Positions 1-4,896 of a DNA stretch of 7,387 nucleotides are shown piece by piece; positions within the stretch are counted from its first letter, which is position 1, and every line of letters starts with the position of its first letter. A program made the position numbers and the translations under genes. The stretch spans positions 520 through 7,906 of the forward strand of contig QHOF01000148.1 of the NCBI GenBank assembly GCA_003219335.1, given 5' to 3'. The DNA is from Verrucomicrobiota bacterium (GTDB taxonomy: Bacteria; Verrucomicrobiota; Verrucomicrobiia; Chthoniobacterales; UBA10450). Under the pieces are notes generated by a model, which saw only the letters and a list, made by a program, of their open reading frames with translations, searched no databases and had not been told where the DNA came from.

Positions 1-100
1 TTTAACTCACGCTGCGGAGAACATTGGCGACAAGCCTCTGCACATGATTCTCGTTGAGCTGAAAGGCGATTCAGGCGCTGGCAAATCGTCTCACCCCTGA
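1..100 (+). CDS. 3' end of a small, probably cupin-like protein
   Basis: An open frame enters from the left edge (codons begin at base 2) and stops with TGA at 98-100, giving 32 C-terminal residues. It reads HAAENIGDKPLHMILVELK and then a short polar tail. A 'H..EN.GD.PL..ILVELK' ending is typical of the last beta strands of small single-domain cupins, so I infer a cupin fold. The metal or ligand residues would lie upstream of the window, so neither substrate nor reaction can be stated. It is separated from tal by 144 bases containing a palindromic repeat, so the two genes are probably not tightly coupled. The reading frame is fairly secure; the family call rests on a very short piece. Confidence 0.55.
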   Translation, partial: LTHAAENIGDKPLHMILVELKGDSGAGKSSHP

Positions 101-169
101 ACACGCTCGAGATTTTCGATTGTCGATCTTTTGATCGAGGCGTACGATAAGGTTTGAAACCCGCAAGTC

Positions 170-220
170 TGTAGTAGGGGAAGCCATTGGCTTCCCGGGA
201 AGCTGTCAGCTTCTCCTACA
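170..220. repeat. REP-like double-hairpin intergenic repeat, copy 1
   Basis: Two hairpins sit back to back. The first has an exact 8-bp stem (GGGAAGCC 178-185, GGCTTCCC 189-196) with loop ATT. The second pairs GAAGCT 199-204 with AGCTTC 208-213 around loop GTC, extended outward by a G-T and a G-C pair. The flanks TGTAG (170-174) and CTACA (216-220) are also complementary, so the unit could fold as a closed cross. The second hairpin recurs at 4031-4054 with one mismatch in 24 bases. A repeated palindromic unit in spacers between unrelated genes is the pattern of REP/BIME elements. Which transposase, if any, moves it is unknown. Confidence 0.75.
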
Positions 221-244
221 GCAAATGGAACGGAGGATTTAATT

Positions 245-1234
245 ATGAGCACTGCTGTTGCCGAAGAAAAAAAGACGAAGCTGAATCAGCTCGAGCAAAT
301 CAAGAAGTCCACCAAAGTCGTGGCCGACACGGCGGACTTTGAATCGATGAAGGAGTTCAAGCCGCAGGATGCGACGACGAACCCAAGTTTGGTTTATGCT
401 GCAACCCAGAAAGACCAGTACTCGCATCTGCTCGATGAAGTTTTAAAAGATCGCAAGAAATCCGGCCTGAGTGGTCACGAGCAGATCGAAGACATTTGCG
501 ATCATCTGCTCGTTCAGTTTGGCACCGACATTTTGGAAATCGTCCCGGGACGCGTTTCGACCGAAACGGACGCGCGGTTGTCGTACGATGTCGAGGGTTC
601 GATCAAGAAAGCGCGGCGTTTAGTCAAACTTTACGAGGACCGCAAAATTCCACGCGAACGGGTGTTGATTAAAATCGCCTCGACGTGGGAAGGATTAAAC
701 GCAGCCGAGCAACTGCAAAAGGAAGGGATCTTTTGCAATCTGACGCTGATGTTTTCGCTGCCGCAGGCGGTGCGCGCGGCTGAAGCGAAGGTGCAGTTGA
801 TCTCGCCGTTCGTAGGTCGGATCTACGATTGGTACAAAAAAGAAAACAAACGCGACTACACGGGTGCGGAAGATCCGGGTGTGCAATCGGTAGTCGAGAT
901 TTACACGTACTACAAAAAATTCGATATCCCGACCGAGGTGATGGGTGCAAGTTTTCGGAACACCGGGCAGATTCTGGAGTTGGCAGGATGTGATTGCCTG
1001 ACGATCAGCCCAGAGTTGATGGAAGAGCTCTCAAAATCCACCGAGCCGGTCGAGCGTAAATTGGTTCCGGAAAAAGCGAAACAGGCAAAGGTCGAAAAGC
1101 TGGAGCTCGATGAGAAAAAGTTCCGCTGGCTGTTGAACGAAAACGCGATGGCATACGAAAAGACTGGCGAGGGGATTCGCAAATTCGCTGCCGACGTGGT
1201 GAAGCTGGAGAAATTCGTCGCGTCGAAGCTTTAG
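245..1234 (+). CDS. tal: Transaldolase (class 1, TalB-like)
   Basis: Cytosolic enzyme of the non-oxidative pentose phosphate pathway. It moves a dihydroxyacetone unit from sedoheptulose 7-phosphate to glyceraldehyde 3-phosphate, giving erythrose 4-phosphate and fructose 6-phosphate. The 329-residue product is close to E. coli TalB (317) and aligns with it almost throughout after an 11-residue longer N terminus. Family residues are visible: D28 in VVADTADF, the QDATTNPSLV strand (41-50), E107 in GRVSTETDARLSYD, Schiff-base K143 in VLIKIASTWEG, T167 in CNLTLMFS, S187 and R192 in LISPFVGR, and phosphate-binding R238 in MGASFRN. The ATG is fixed by a strong GGAGG at 232-236, eight bases upstream. 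The C terminus (about 266-292) is lysine and glutamate rich. A palindromic repeat lies before the gene and an inverted repeat after it, so it may be transcribed alone. Confidence 0.97.
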   Translation: MSTAVAEEKKTKLNQLEQIKKSTKVVADTADFESMKEFKPQDATTNPSLVYAATQKDQYSHLLDEVLKDRKKSGLSGHEQIEDICDHLLVQFGTDILEIVPGRVSTETDARLSYDVEGSIKKARRLVKLYEDRKIPRERVLIKIASTWEGLNAAEQLQKEGIFCNLTLMFSLPQAVRAAEAKVQLISPFVGRIYDWYKKENKRDYTGAEDPGVQSVVEIYTYYKKFDIPTEVMGASFRNTGQILELAGCDCLTISPELMEELSKSTEPVERKLVPEKAKQAKVEKLELDEKKFRWLLNENAMAYEKTGEGIRKFAADVVKLEKFVASKL

Positions 1235-1239
1235 CGGGT

Positions 1240-1308
1240 CTTCCTCTACCTCTTCCTCTTAATCTCAAGTGTCGGGAGAGTAAGATTAAGACGAAGCGGG
1301 AGAGGAAG
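1240..1308. repeat. Long imperfect inverted repeat between tal and trmL
   Basis: Two 26-base arms, 1240-1265 (pyrimidine rich, starting CTTCCTCT) and 1283-1308 (purine rich, ending AGAGGAAG), are complementary at 23 of 26 positions and separated by a 17-base loop. The arms have a repetitive purine/pyrimidine texture (CTCTTCCTCTTAATCT). It begins five bases after the tal stop and ends six bases before the trmL start. No T-run follows, so it is not a classic intrinsic terminator, although it could protect a 3' end or slow polymerase. The right arm contains the trmL ribosome-binding site. It may belong to an interspersed repeat family, but no second copy lies in this window. Confidence 0.75.
1301..1308 (+). 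promoter_or_regulatory. Ribosome-binding site of trmL, inside a stem
   Basis: AGAGGAAG at 1301-1308 is the only Shine-Dalgarno-like sequence before trmL. It ends six bases before the GTG at 1315 and so supports that start. These bases are also the end of the right arm of the 1240-1308 inverted repeat and pair perfectly with CTTCCTCT at 1240-1247. In a folded transcript the site would be masked. Confidence 0.55.
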
Positions 1309-1314
1309 AGTTGC

Positions 1315-1794
1315 GTGTTCAACGTTGTTCTGGTTGAGCCGGAGATTCCGCCGAATACGGGAAACGTCGGCCGGCTTTGCCTGGCCACGCGATCGAGACT
1401 GCATCTCGTCCAGCCGCTGGGGTTCTCTCTGGATGATCGACAGCTCAAACGCGCGGGTCTCGATTATTGGGATGAAGTTGATGTGCGAGTTTGGGATTCA
1501 TTTCGCGAATTACAACGCGCGCAAAAAGGCGCGTCCCGTTATTTTTTCCTGACAACGAAGTCTGACCGGCCGTACTACGACGTCCGTTTCCGCGATGGGG
1601 ATTTTCTGGTTTTCGGGCGGGAAACAAAGGGATTGCCCGAAAGTTTGCTGGCGAAGAACTGCGACGCTTGTCTTACGATCCCGATGCACGGCACGCGTTC
1701 GCTGAATCTGGCTACAGCAGTGGCGATTGTGTTATTTGAAGCGGTTCGCCAGCAGCAGGCGCAGACCAGAAACATCGCAACCCCCTCAGCCTGA
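1315..1794 (+). CDS. trmL: tRNA (cytidine(34)-2'-O)-methyltransferase TrmL
   Basis: SPOUT-class enzyme that uses S-adenosylmethionine to methylate the 2'-O of the wobble nucleotide (C34 or cmnm5U34) of leucine tRNAs. The 159 residues match the usual TrmL/CspR length of about 155-160. Motifs in order are VLVEPEIPPNTGNVGRLCLA (6-25, N14/N17/R20 region), LVFGRETKGLP (98-108, motif 2 with E103), and IPMHGTRSLNLATAVAIVLF (122-141), which forms the trefoil knot and AdoMet pocket. The start is GTG. The next in-frame ATG is at residue 124, too late, and AGAGGAAG lies six bases upstream of the GTG. The last 14 residues (QQQAQTRNIATPSA) look like a disordered tail. It is separated from tal by a large inverted repeat and followed closely (38 bases) by the secreted-protein gene. 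Confidence 0.95.
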   Translation: MFNVVLVEPEIPPNTGNVGRLCLATRSRLHLVQPLGFSLDDRQLKRAGLDYWDEVDVRVWDSFRELQRAQKGASRYFFLTTKSDRPYYDVRFRDGDFLVFGRETKGLPESLLAKNCDACLTIPMHGTRSLNLATAVAIVLFEAVRQQQAQTRNIATPSA

Positions 1795-1831
1795 TCGGGA
1801 TTAAATGAGTGAAAGGAAAGTAGAAAAAATC

Positions 1832-2113
1832 ATGAAACGTTTTGTGTTTTTAACGTGTATTGGAAGCCTTGCGCTCGCGGTGACGGCGTGGGGCGCTCCA
1901 CGGGGTAGAACAGCGCATGGATCGGCGCCGGGCGGAGGTGCGCGCAGTGCGCACGTCATGTCGGCCAGAGGCGGTATCGCGGCATTTCGCAGCGCGGCCT
2001 GCTGGTCATTCCTTCGCTCGAGCGAGTCATACTGCGCGAAGCCGCATGAGCATGGCGCACGTGAGAAGGGGCGTGGCGCGAACCACGCCGTCCCACGCCA
2101 GAGCGGCGGCTAA
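1832..2113 (+). CDS. 5' half (signal peptide) of a frameshifted secreted protein
   Basis: The frame encodes a textbook signal peptide: MKRFVFLTCIGSLALAVTAW followed by GAPRG, with basic N terminus, hydrophobic core and likely cleavage after the Gly-Ala. It then runs through a Gly/Ala/Arg-rich stretch to TAA at 2111-2113. An in-frame ATG at 1805 exists, but the ATG at 1832 gives a normal signal peptide and has AGGAAAG (1814-1820) upstream. The frame contains no domain and overlaps the +1 frame that holds the rest of the protein (1917-2831). From 1832 to 2831 is 1000 bases: dropping one base yields one frame of 332 residues, close to the intact 326-residue paralogue downstream. I read the two frames as one gene with a one-base insertion (or two-base deletion), either real or an assembly error. 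Confidence 0.6.
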   Translation: MKRFVFLTCIGSLALAVTAWGAPRGRTAHGSAPGGGARSAHVMSARGGIAAFRSAACWSFLRSSESYCAKPHEHGAREKGRGANHAVPRQSGG

Positions 2114-2831
2114 TCACGGGAGAGGGCTCGCCGGCGCGAGAAACCTGGGAACTAGGCACGCTGCAGCAGCAGCAAGAACGCGCAATGAGCAAATTGCTCG
2201 GGCCAACACCAAAGCGGCTGCTAACCGGGAGAAGAATCTCGCCCAGGGCCGTAATGCCGCGCGGATTAACCGCGAGGCGGCCGCAAGAGCGCGCAATGAG
2301 CAAATTGCGGGAGCCACTCGAGCCGCTGCGCAGAAGAATCTGACGGCGAACCATCAGAGAAATCTGACCTTCGCGCACAATGTGTTGGAAAAGCGCGCAG
2401 GAAACGTCCGCGTCACCAACGTTTGGGTCGGTTCAACTGACCCCAACACCCGGTATTCCGCGTTTTACAATTACAACCAGCAATGGCATGACCGCACGTG
2501 GTGGCGAAATCACTACTCGAACATCGTGTTTGTGCTGGGCGGCTGGTGGTATTGGGGTGCCGGCTACTGGTTCCCCGCGTGGGGTTACGACCCATACGCG
2601 TGGTATTGGTACGACGGTCCGATTTATACTGGCTACGCAAATCTAACGCCGGATCGGGTGGTGGTCGAAGTGCAACAAGATTTGGCAGCAGACGGTTACT
2701 ACGACGGTCCTATCGATGGAAAGCTGGGGCCGCAGACGCGCGCAGCGTTGGCAGCGTTCCAGTCTGACAATGGCCTGGCGGTTACATCGGCGATCGACCA
2801 GCCGACCTTGCAAACGCTCGGCCTAGCTTAA
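1917..2831 (+). CDS. Main body of frameshifted peptidoglycan-binding secreted protein
   Basis: This frame (open from 1884; first ATG 1917) lacks a signal peptide and carries the functional part of the gene begun at 1832. Roughly 2010-2400 encodes an Arg/Ala/Asn-rich linker with a duplicated RNEQIA unit. Next is a strikingly aromatic segment (2454-2640) with QWHDRTWW, HYSNIVFVLGGWWYW and GYWFPAWGYDP, then a C-terminal PG_binding_1-like three-helix repeat (2646-2828) with GYYDGPIDGKLGPQTRAALA and QPTLQTLGLA. From the aromatic segment on, it is more than half identical by eye to the protein at 3016-3996. Family knowledge suggests periplasmic or cell-wall attachment; no catalytic domain is visible, so an enzymatic role is not supported. 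The ATG at 1917 is probably not the true start, since the signal peptide lies in the other frame. A strong terminator follows. Confidence 0.8.
   Translation: MDRRRAEVRAVRTSCRPEAVSRHFAARPAGHSFARASHTARSRMSMAHVRRGVARTTPSHARAAANHGRGLAGARNLGTRHAAAAARTRNEQIARANTKAAANREKNLAQGRNAARINREAAARARNEQIAGATRAAAQKNLTANHQRNLTFAHNVLEKRAGNVRVTNVWVGSTDPNTRYSAFYNYNQQWHDRTWWRNHYSNIVFVLGGWWYWGAGYWFPAWGYDPYAWYWYDGPIYTGYANLTPDRVVVEVQQDLAADGYYDGPIDGKLGPQTRAALAAFQSDNGLAVTSAIDQPTLQTLGLA
2172..2308 (+). repeat. Direct 26-base duplication inside the linker coding region
   Basis: Bases 2172-2197 and 2283-2308 match at 25 of 26 positions, 111 bases (37 codons) apart, and encode AR(T/A)RNEQIA twice. Weaker similarity of the surrounding A/R/N-rich residues suggests the linker grew by duplication of a 37-residue unit. 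Each copy also contains the small palindrome GCAAT-N6-ATTGC. Confidence 0.7.
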
Positions 2832-2847
2832 CCTTGGGACCCTCTAT

Positions 2848-2884
2848 GAGGGCCGCACGGCAAATTCGCTGTGCGGCTCTTTTT
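2848..2884 (+). terminator. Intrinsic terminator after the first secreted-protein gene
   Basis: GAGGGCCGCACGGC (2848-2861) pairs with GCTGTGCGGCTCTT (2868-2881) around loop AAATTC, with a few G-T wobbles. It runs into a five-T tract (2880-2884). It begins 17 bases after the TAA at 2829-2831. This is the best terminator in the window and makes the downstream paralogue a separate transcription unit. GAGGG (2848-2852) can alternatively pair with CCCTC (2840-2844). Confidence 0.85.
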
Positions 2885-2966
2885 GTGTCCTCAAGCGCGA
2901 AAACAAAAACCGAAGAACTTATCTTCATTCTGGCAGCGAAGGCATCCGAAAGAGATCGCTCTAACG

Positions 2967-3010
2967 TTGAATAATTGCAGACCTCAAAAGGTCTAATAAG
3001 CCCAAAGGAA
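2967..3010 (+). promoter_or_regulatory. Probable promoter/leader of the second secreted-protein gene
   Basis: The gene after the terminator needs its own promoter within 2885-3015. TTGAAT (2967-2972) with TCTAAT (2992-2997) is a possible -35/-10 pair, but the 19-base spacing is long, so this is weak. A small hairpin (GACCT 2980-2984, AGGTC 2989-2993) lies in the same place. The ribosome-binding site is clear: AAGGA at 3005-3009, six bases before the ATG at 3016. Nothing else recognisable is in 2885-2966. Confidence 0.3.
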
Positions 3011-3015
3011 AACTT

Positions 3016-3996
3016 ATGAGAATATTATTTGTTGTTTTGATTTGCAGTTTGACGCTAGCGCTCGTCAACGCCAGCGCGCAAGAGCCGCAAGCGACAAAGG
3101 AAAAGAAAAAGGCTGCTCCTACTGGACAGGCGCAGCATGGAAAGCCAGCGGGTAAGCCCGCGCAAGCAAAGCCAGCCGAAGTTGGCAAGGCAAAACGAAC
3201 CGGCCAGCCGACACACGTAGCCAAGCCAGCAGAAGTTGGCAAGACGAAAGGGACAGGGGCTGCCACGACTTACGGCAAACCAGCAGAGGTTGGCAAGCCA
3301 AAAGCAACAGCTAAAACGACACCGACCGGCAAAGCCGCAGCAAGAGCGGCAAAGCCGACGCCAACCGGCAAAGCCGCGGCAGCAGCGGGTAAACCCACTC
3401 CAACCGGCAAGGCTGCGCAAGCGGGGAAACCCGGAGCAAGCCCGGTGCCAGCGCCGGGAGGCAAACGGGGCAAGCCGGGCGCAGCCGGCGTTGCCGCTGG
3501 CAAGCCGTTCAAGCCGCAGCACTTCAATCTGCCAACGAAGACAACTCCGACAAAAGTCACCGCCGTAAACTTCCAGCAAGGCAGACACATCCAAGGGAGC
3601 CAAAACTGGCAGGGGACAAAGTATACGGTTTTCCGCAACTATTCATCACAATGGCACGACAGAAACTGGTGGAGCGGCCATTACAACCGCGTCGTGTTCG
3701 TATACGGTGGATGGTATGCTTGGAATGCGGGATACTGGATCCCTGCTTGGGGCTACGCTCCTAACGCATATTATGCCTTTGATGGGCCGATCTACGGCTA
3801 TAATGGCTTACCGCCCGATCAGGTGATCGCAAATGTCCAGACCGCACTGCAACAACAAGGTTATTACCAGGGGGAGGTGGATGGTCTGCTTGGGCCGCAG
3901 ACGCGCGCCGCTATTGCAGATTACCAACGCGCCAACGGGCTGCCAGAAACAGCCGCGGTCGATCAGCCAACGCTGCAATCATTGGGAATGGCGTAG
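3016..3996 (+). CDS. Secreted Lys-rich repeat protein with C-terminal peptidoglycan-binding domain
   Basis: 326 residues. Residues 1-21 form a signal peptide (MRILFVVLICSLTLALVNASA, shown here as a 21-residue region ending in an Ala-Ser-Ala cleavage site). Residues 22-165 are a Lys/Ala/Pro/Gly/Thr linker with two ordered repeat series: KPAEVGK at 52, 70 and 88 (18-residue period), then TPTGKAA at 102, 115 and 128 (13-residue period). Residues about 203-263 are Trp/Tyr rich (QWHDRNWW, VVFVYGGWYAWNAGYW, PAWGYAPNAYY). Residues 266-326 resemble PG_binding_1 (GYYQGEVDGLLGPQTRAAIA, QPTLQSLGMA). The basic linker could cross or bind the anionic cell wall; that is inference. It is a tandem paralogue of the frameshifted gene upstream, but has its own leader after a terminator. 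The start is fixed by AAGGA at 3005-3009 and by the signal peptide. The molecular function is unknown. Confidence 0.88.
   Translation: MRILFVVLICSLTLALVNASAQEPQATKEKKKAAPTGQAQHGKPAGKPAQAKPAEVGKAKRTGQPTHVAKPAEVGKTKGTGAATTYGKPAEVGKPKATAKTTPTGKAAARAAKPTPTGKAAAAAGKPTPTGKAAQAGKPGASPVPAPGGKRGKPGAAGVAAGKPFKPQHFNLPTKTTPTKVTAVNFQQGRHIQGSQNWQGTKYTVFRNYSSQWHDRNWWSGHYNRVVFVYGGWYAWNAGYWIPAWGYAPNAYYAFDGPIYGYNGLPPDQVIANVQTALQQQGYYQGEVDGLLGPQTRAAIADYQRANGLPETAAVDQPTLQSLGMA
3169..3330 (+). repeat. Three 54-base in-frame tandem repeats (18-residue units)
   Basis: Units at 3169, 3223 and 3277 each begin with codons for KPAEVGK, nearly identical over the first 21 bases, and diverge in the remaining 11 residues. 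The exact 54-base period shows expansion by duplication within the linker of the secreted protein. Confidence 0.8.
3319..3435 (+). repeat. Three 39-base in-frame tandem repeats (13-residue units)
   Basis: Units at 3319, 3358 and 3397 each begin with codons for TPTGKAA and continue with A/R/Q/G and Lys-Pro. The period is exactly 13 codons. The first unit overlaps the end of the 18-residue series, so one repeat family appears to have started from the tail of the other. Confidence 0.8.
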
Positions 3997-4025
3997 CGAC
4001 AACCTTGATGGCGCAGTCCGTCATC

Positions 4026-4054
4026 TGTATGGGAAGCTGTCAGCTTCCCCTACA
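4026..4054. repeat. REP-like hairpin repeat, copy 2
   Basis: TGTA-T-GGGAAGCT-GTC-AGCTTCCC-C-TACA forms a 13-position stem with one mismatch and a three-base loop. Bases 4031-4054 match 197-220 at 23 of 24 positions, so this is the second hairpin of the 170-220 element without the first one. It sits between the secreted-protein gene (stop 3994-3996) and the ABC ATPase (start 4098). No run of T follows. Confidence 0.75.
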
Positions 4055-4097
4055 ATTCATGATGATCTTGCGCGATGTCGATCTTAGCGGGAGATAG

Positions 4098-4769
4098 TTG
4101 CTCGTGCAGCCACCGCAATTAATCGCCCGCGATATTTATCACTCGTTTCGAATGGGCGCGCGCCGGATCGAGGTCTTGCGCGGCATCTCCATGGAGATTG
4201 GGCACAACGAGACGGTCTTTCTTTCCGGCGCATCCGGAGCGGGTAAGACCACGCTCCTTTATACATTGGCAGGGCTGGAACGTCCTGAGTCGGGAAGCGT
4301 CGAATTTGAAGGACGCCGCCTGTATTGTGGCGGCTCCTCCGCAGAGGCGCGTCTGCGGAACGAAAAAATGGGCTTCGTTTTCCAGGGTTACTTTTTGTTA
4401 TCGGAACTTACCGCCTTCGAAAACGTGCTGTTGCCGGGAATGATTGGACGGCGCGCAACCAGAGAAGACGTCGAGAATAGCCTGGCGTCGGTGGGCCTGG
4501 CTGATCGCATGCATCATTTGCCGGCAGAACTTTCAGGCGGGGAACAGCAGCGCGTCGCGATCGCGCGAGCGTTGACGAATAATCCCGATATCATCTTTGC
4601 CGACGAACCGACTGGAAATCTCGATTCGAAAACAGGCGACGCCATTATGGATCTTCTGTTAAATCTGGCGCGCGATCGAAAGAAAACGCTTCTCGTGGTG
4701 ACGCACGACGCTCGCCTGGCGACACGCGGTGACCGGCAGTTGCACATCAAGGACGGCGTCCTCCAATGA
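4098..4769 (+). CDS. ABC transporter ATP-binding protein, LolD/MacB type
   Basis: Cytoplasmic ATPase subunit that powers a membrane permease. All nucleotide-binding motifs are present: Walker A GASGAGKT (44-51), Q-loop Q96 in GFVFQGYFLLSELTAFENV, signature LSGGEQQRVAIARAL (145-159), Walker B IIFADEPTGNLD (165-176, catalytic E170) and switch H203 in VVTHD. The 'F.LL..LTA.ENV..P' stretch and the DEPTGNLDS ending place it in the LolD/MacB/FtsE branch, which releases lipoproteins from or acts at the inner membrane. At 223 residues the length fits LolD. No permease gene flanks it here, so the exact system is open. The start is TTG at 4098 or GTG at 4104; GGGAG at 4089-4093 serves either, and there is no nearby ATG. 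Residues 77-79 (CGG) lie in a slightly long loop before the Q-loop. Confidence 0.92.
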   Translation: MLVQPPQLIARDIYHSFRMGARRIEVLRGISMEIGHNETVFLSGASGAGKTTLLYTLAGLERPESGSVEFEGRRLYCGGSSAEARLRNEKMGFVFQGYFLLSELTAFENVLLPGMIGRRATREDVENSLASVGLADRMHHLPAELSGGEQQRVAIARALTNNPDIIFADEPTGNLDSKTGDAIMDLLLNLARDRKKTLLVVTHDARLATRGDRQLHIKDGVLQ

Positions 4770-4836
4770 TGGAGTAAATGGAGTATTGGAGTGCTGGTAC
4801 CCAGGAGTCGCATTACTCCGACACTCCACTACTCCA
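4770..4836. repeat. Inverted repeat built from GGAGT units
   Basis: The left arm (4770-4793) carries TGGAGTA, TGGAGTA and TGGAGTG in loose tandem. The right arm (4811-4836) is its reverse complement with one gap and a few mismatches (ATTACTCC, CACTCC, CTACTCC). A small CTGG/CCAG stem (4794-4797, 4801-4804) caps it. It begins on the base after the ATPase stop codon. No T-run follows directly. It is a different sequence from the other palindromic elements in the window. It may act as a transcript 3' end or be an interspersed repeat. Confidence 0.65.
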
Positions 4837-4896
4837 GTTGTCTTGCTGATTTGCTGCTTGAATTACGCGAGTAAACGCCGAACATTTTTTTTCGAT

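Noticed and set aside
123..138. Hairpin TCGATC-TTTT-GATCGA as terminator of the cupin-like gene
   Set aside because: The stem is 6 bp and AT-balanced, and no T-run follows. It is too weak to call.
1005..1448. 147-codon antisense frame spanning the end of tal and the start of trmL
   Set aside because: It runs across two confidently identified genes and the inverted repeat, and its product is Arg/Ser-rich with no recognisable motif.
2840..2884. Attenuator or riboswitch made from the alternative CCCTC/GAGGG hairpin and the terminator
   Set aside because: The alternative stem is only 5 bp and lies after the stop codon of one gene and 130 bases before the next. A plain terminator explains it.
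3055..3638. Long antisense open frames (182 and 122 codons) opposite the Lys-rich secreted protein
   Set aside because: They arise from the GC-rich repeat codons of the + strand gene. The products are Cys/Arg/Leu-rich low complexity without signal, start site or domain.
170..4054. CRISPR-like reading of the two GGGAAGCT palindromes
   Set aside because: There are only two copies, almost 4 kb apart, with genes between them. There is no regular spacer array and no cas gene.
4729..4896. Upstream in-frame extension of ilvE beginning inside the ATPase gene
   Set aside because: It would translate the GGAGT inverted repeat and overlap the conserved end of the ATPase. The extra residues match nothing in IlvE.
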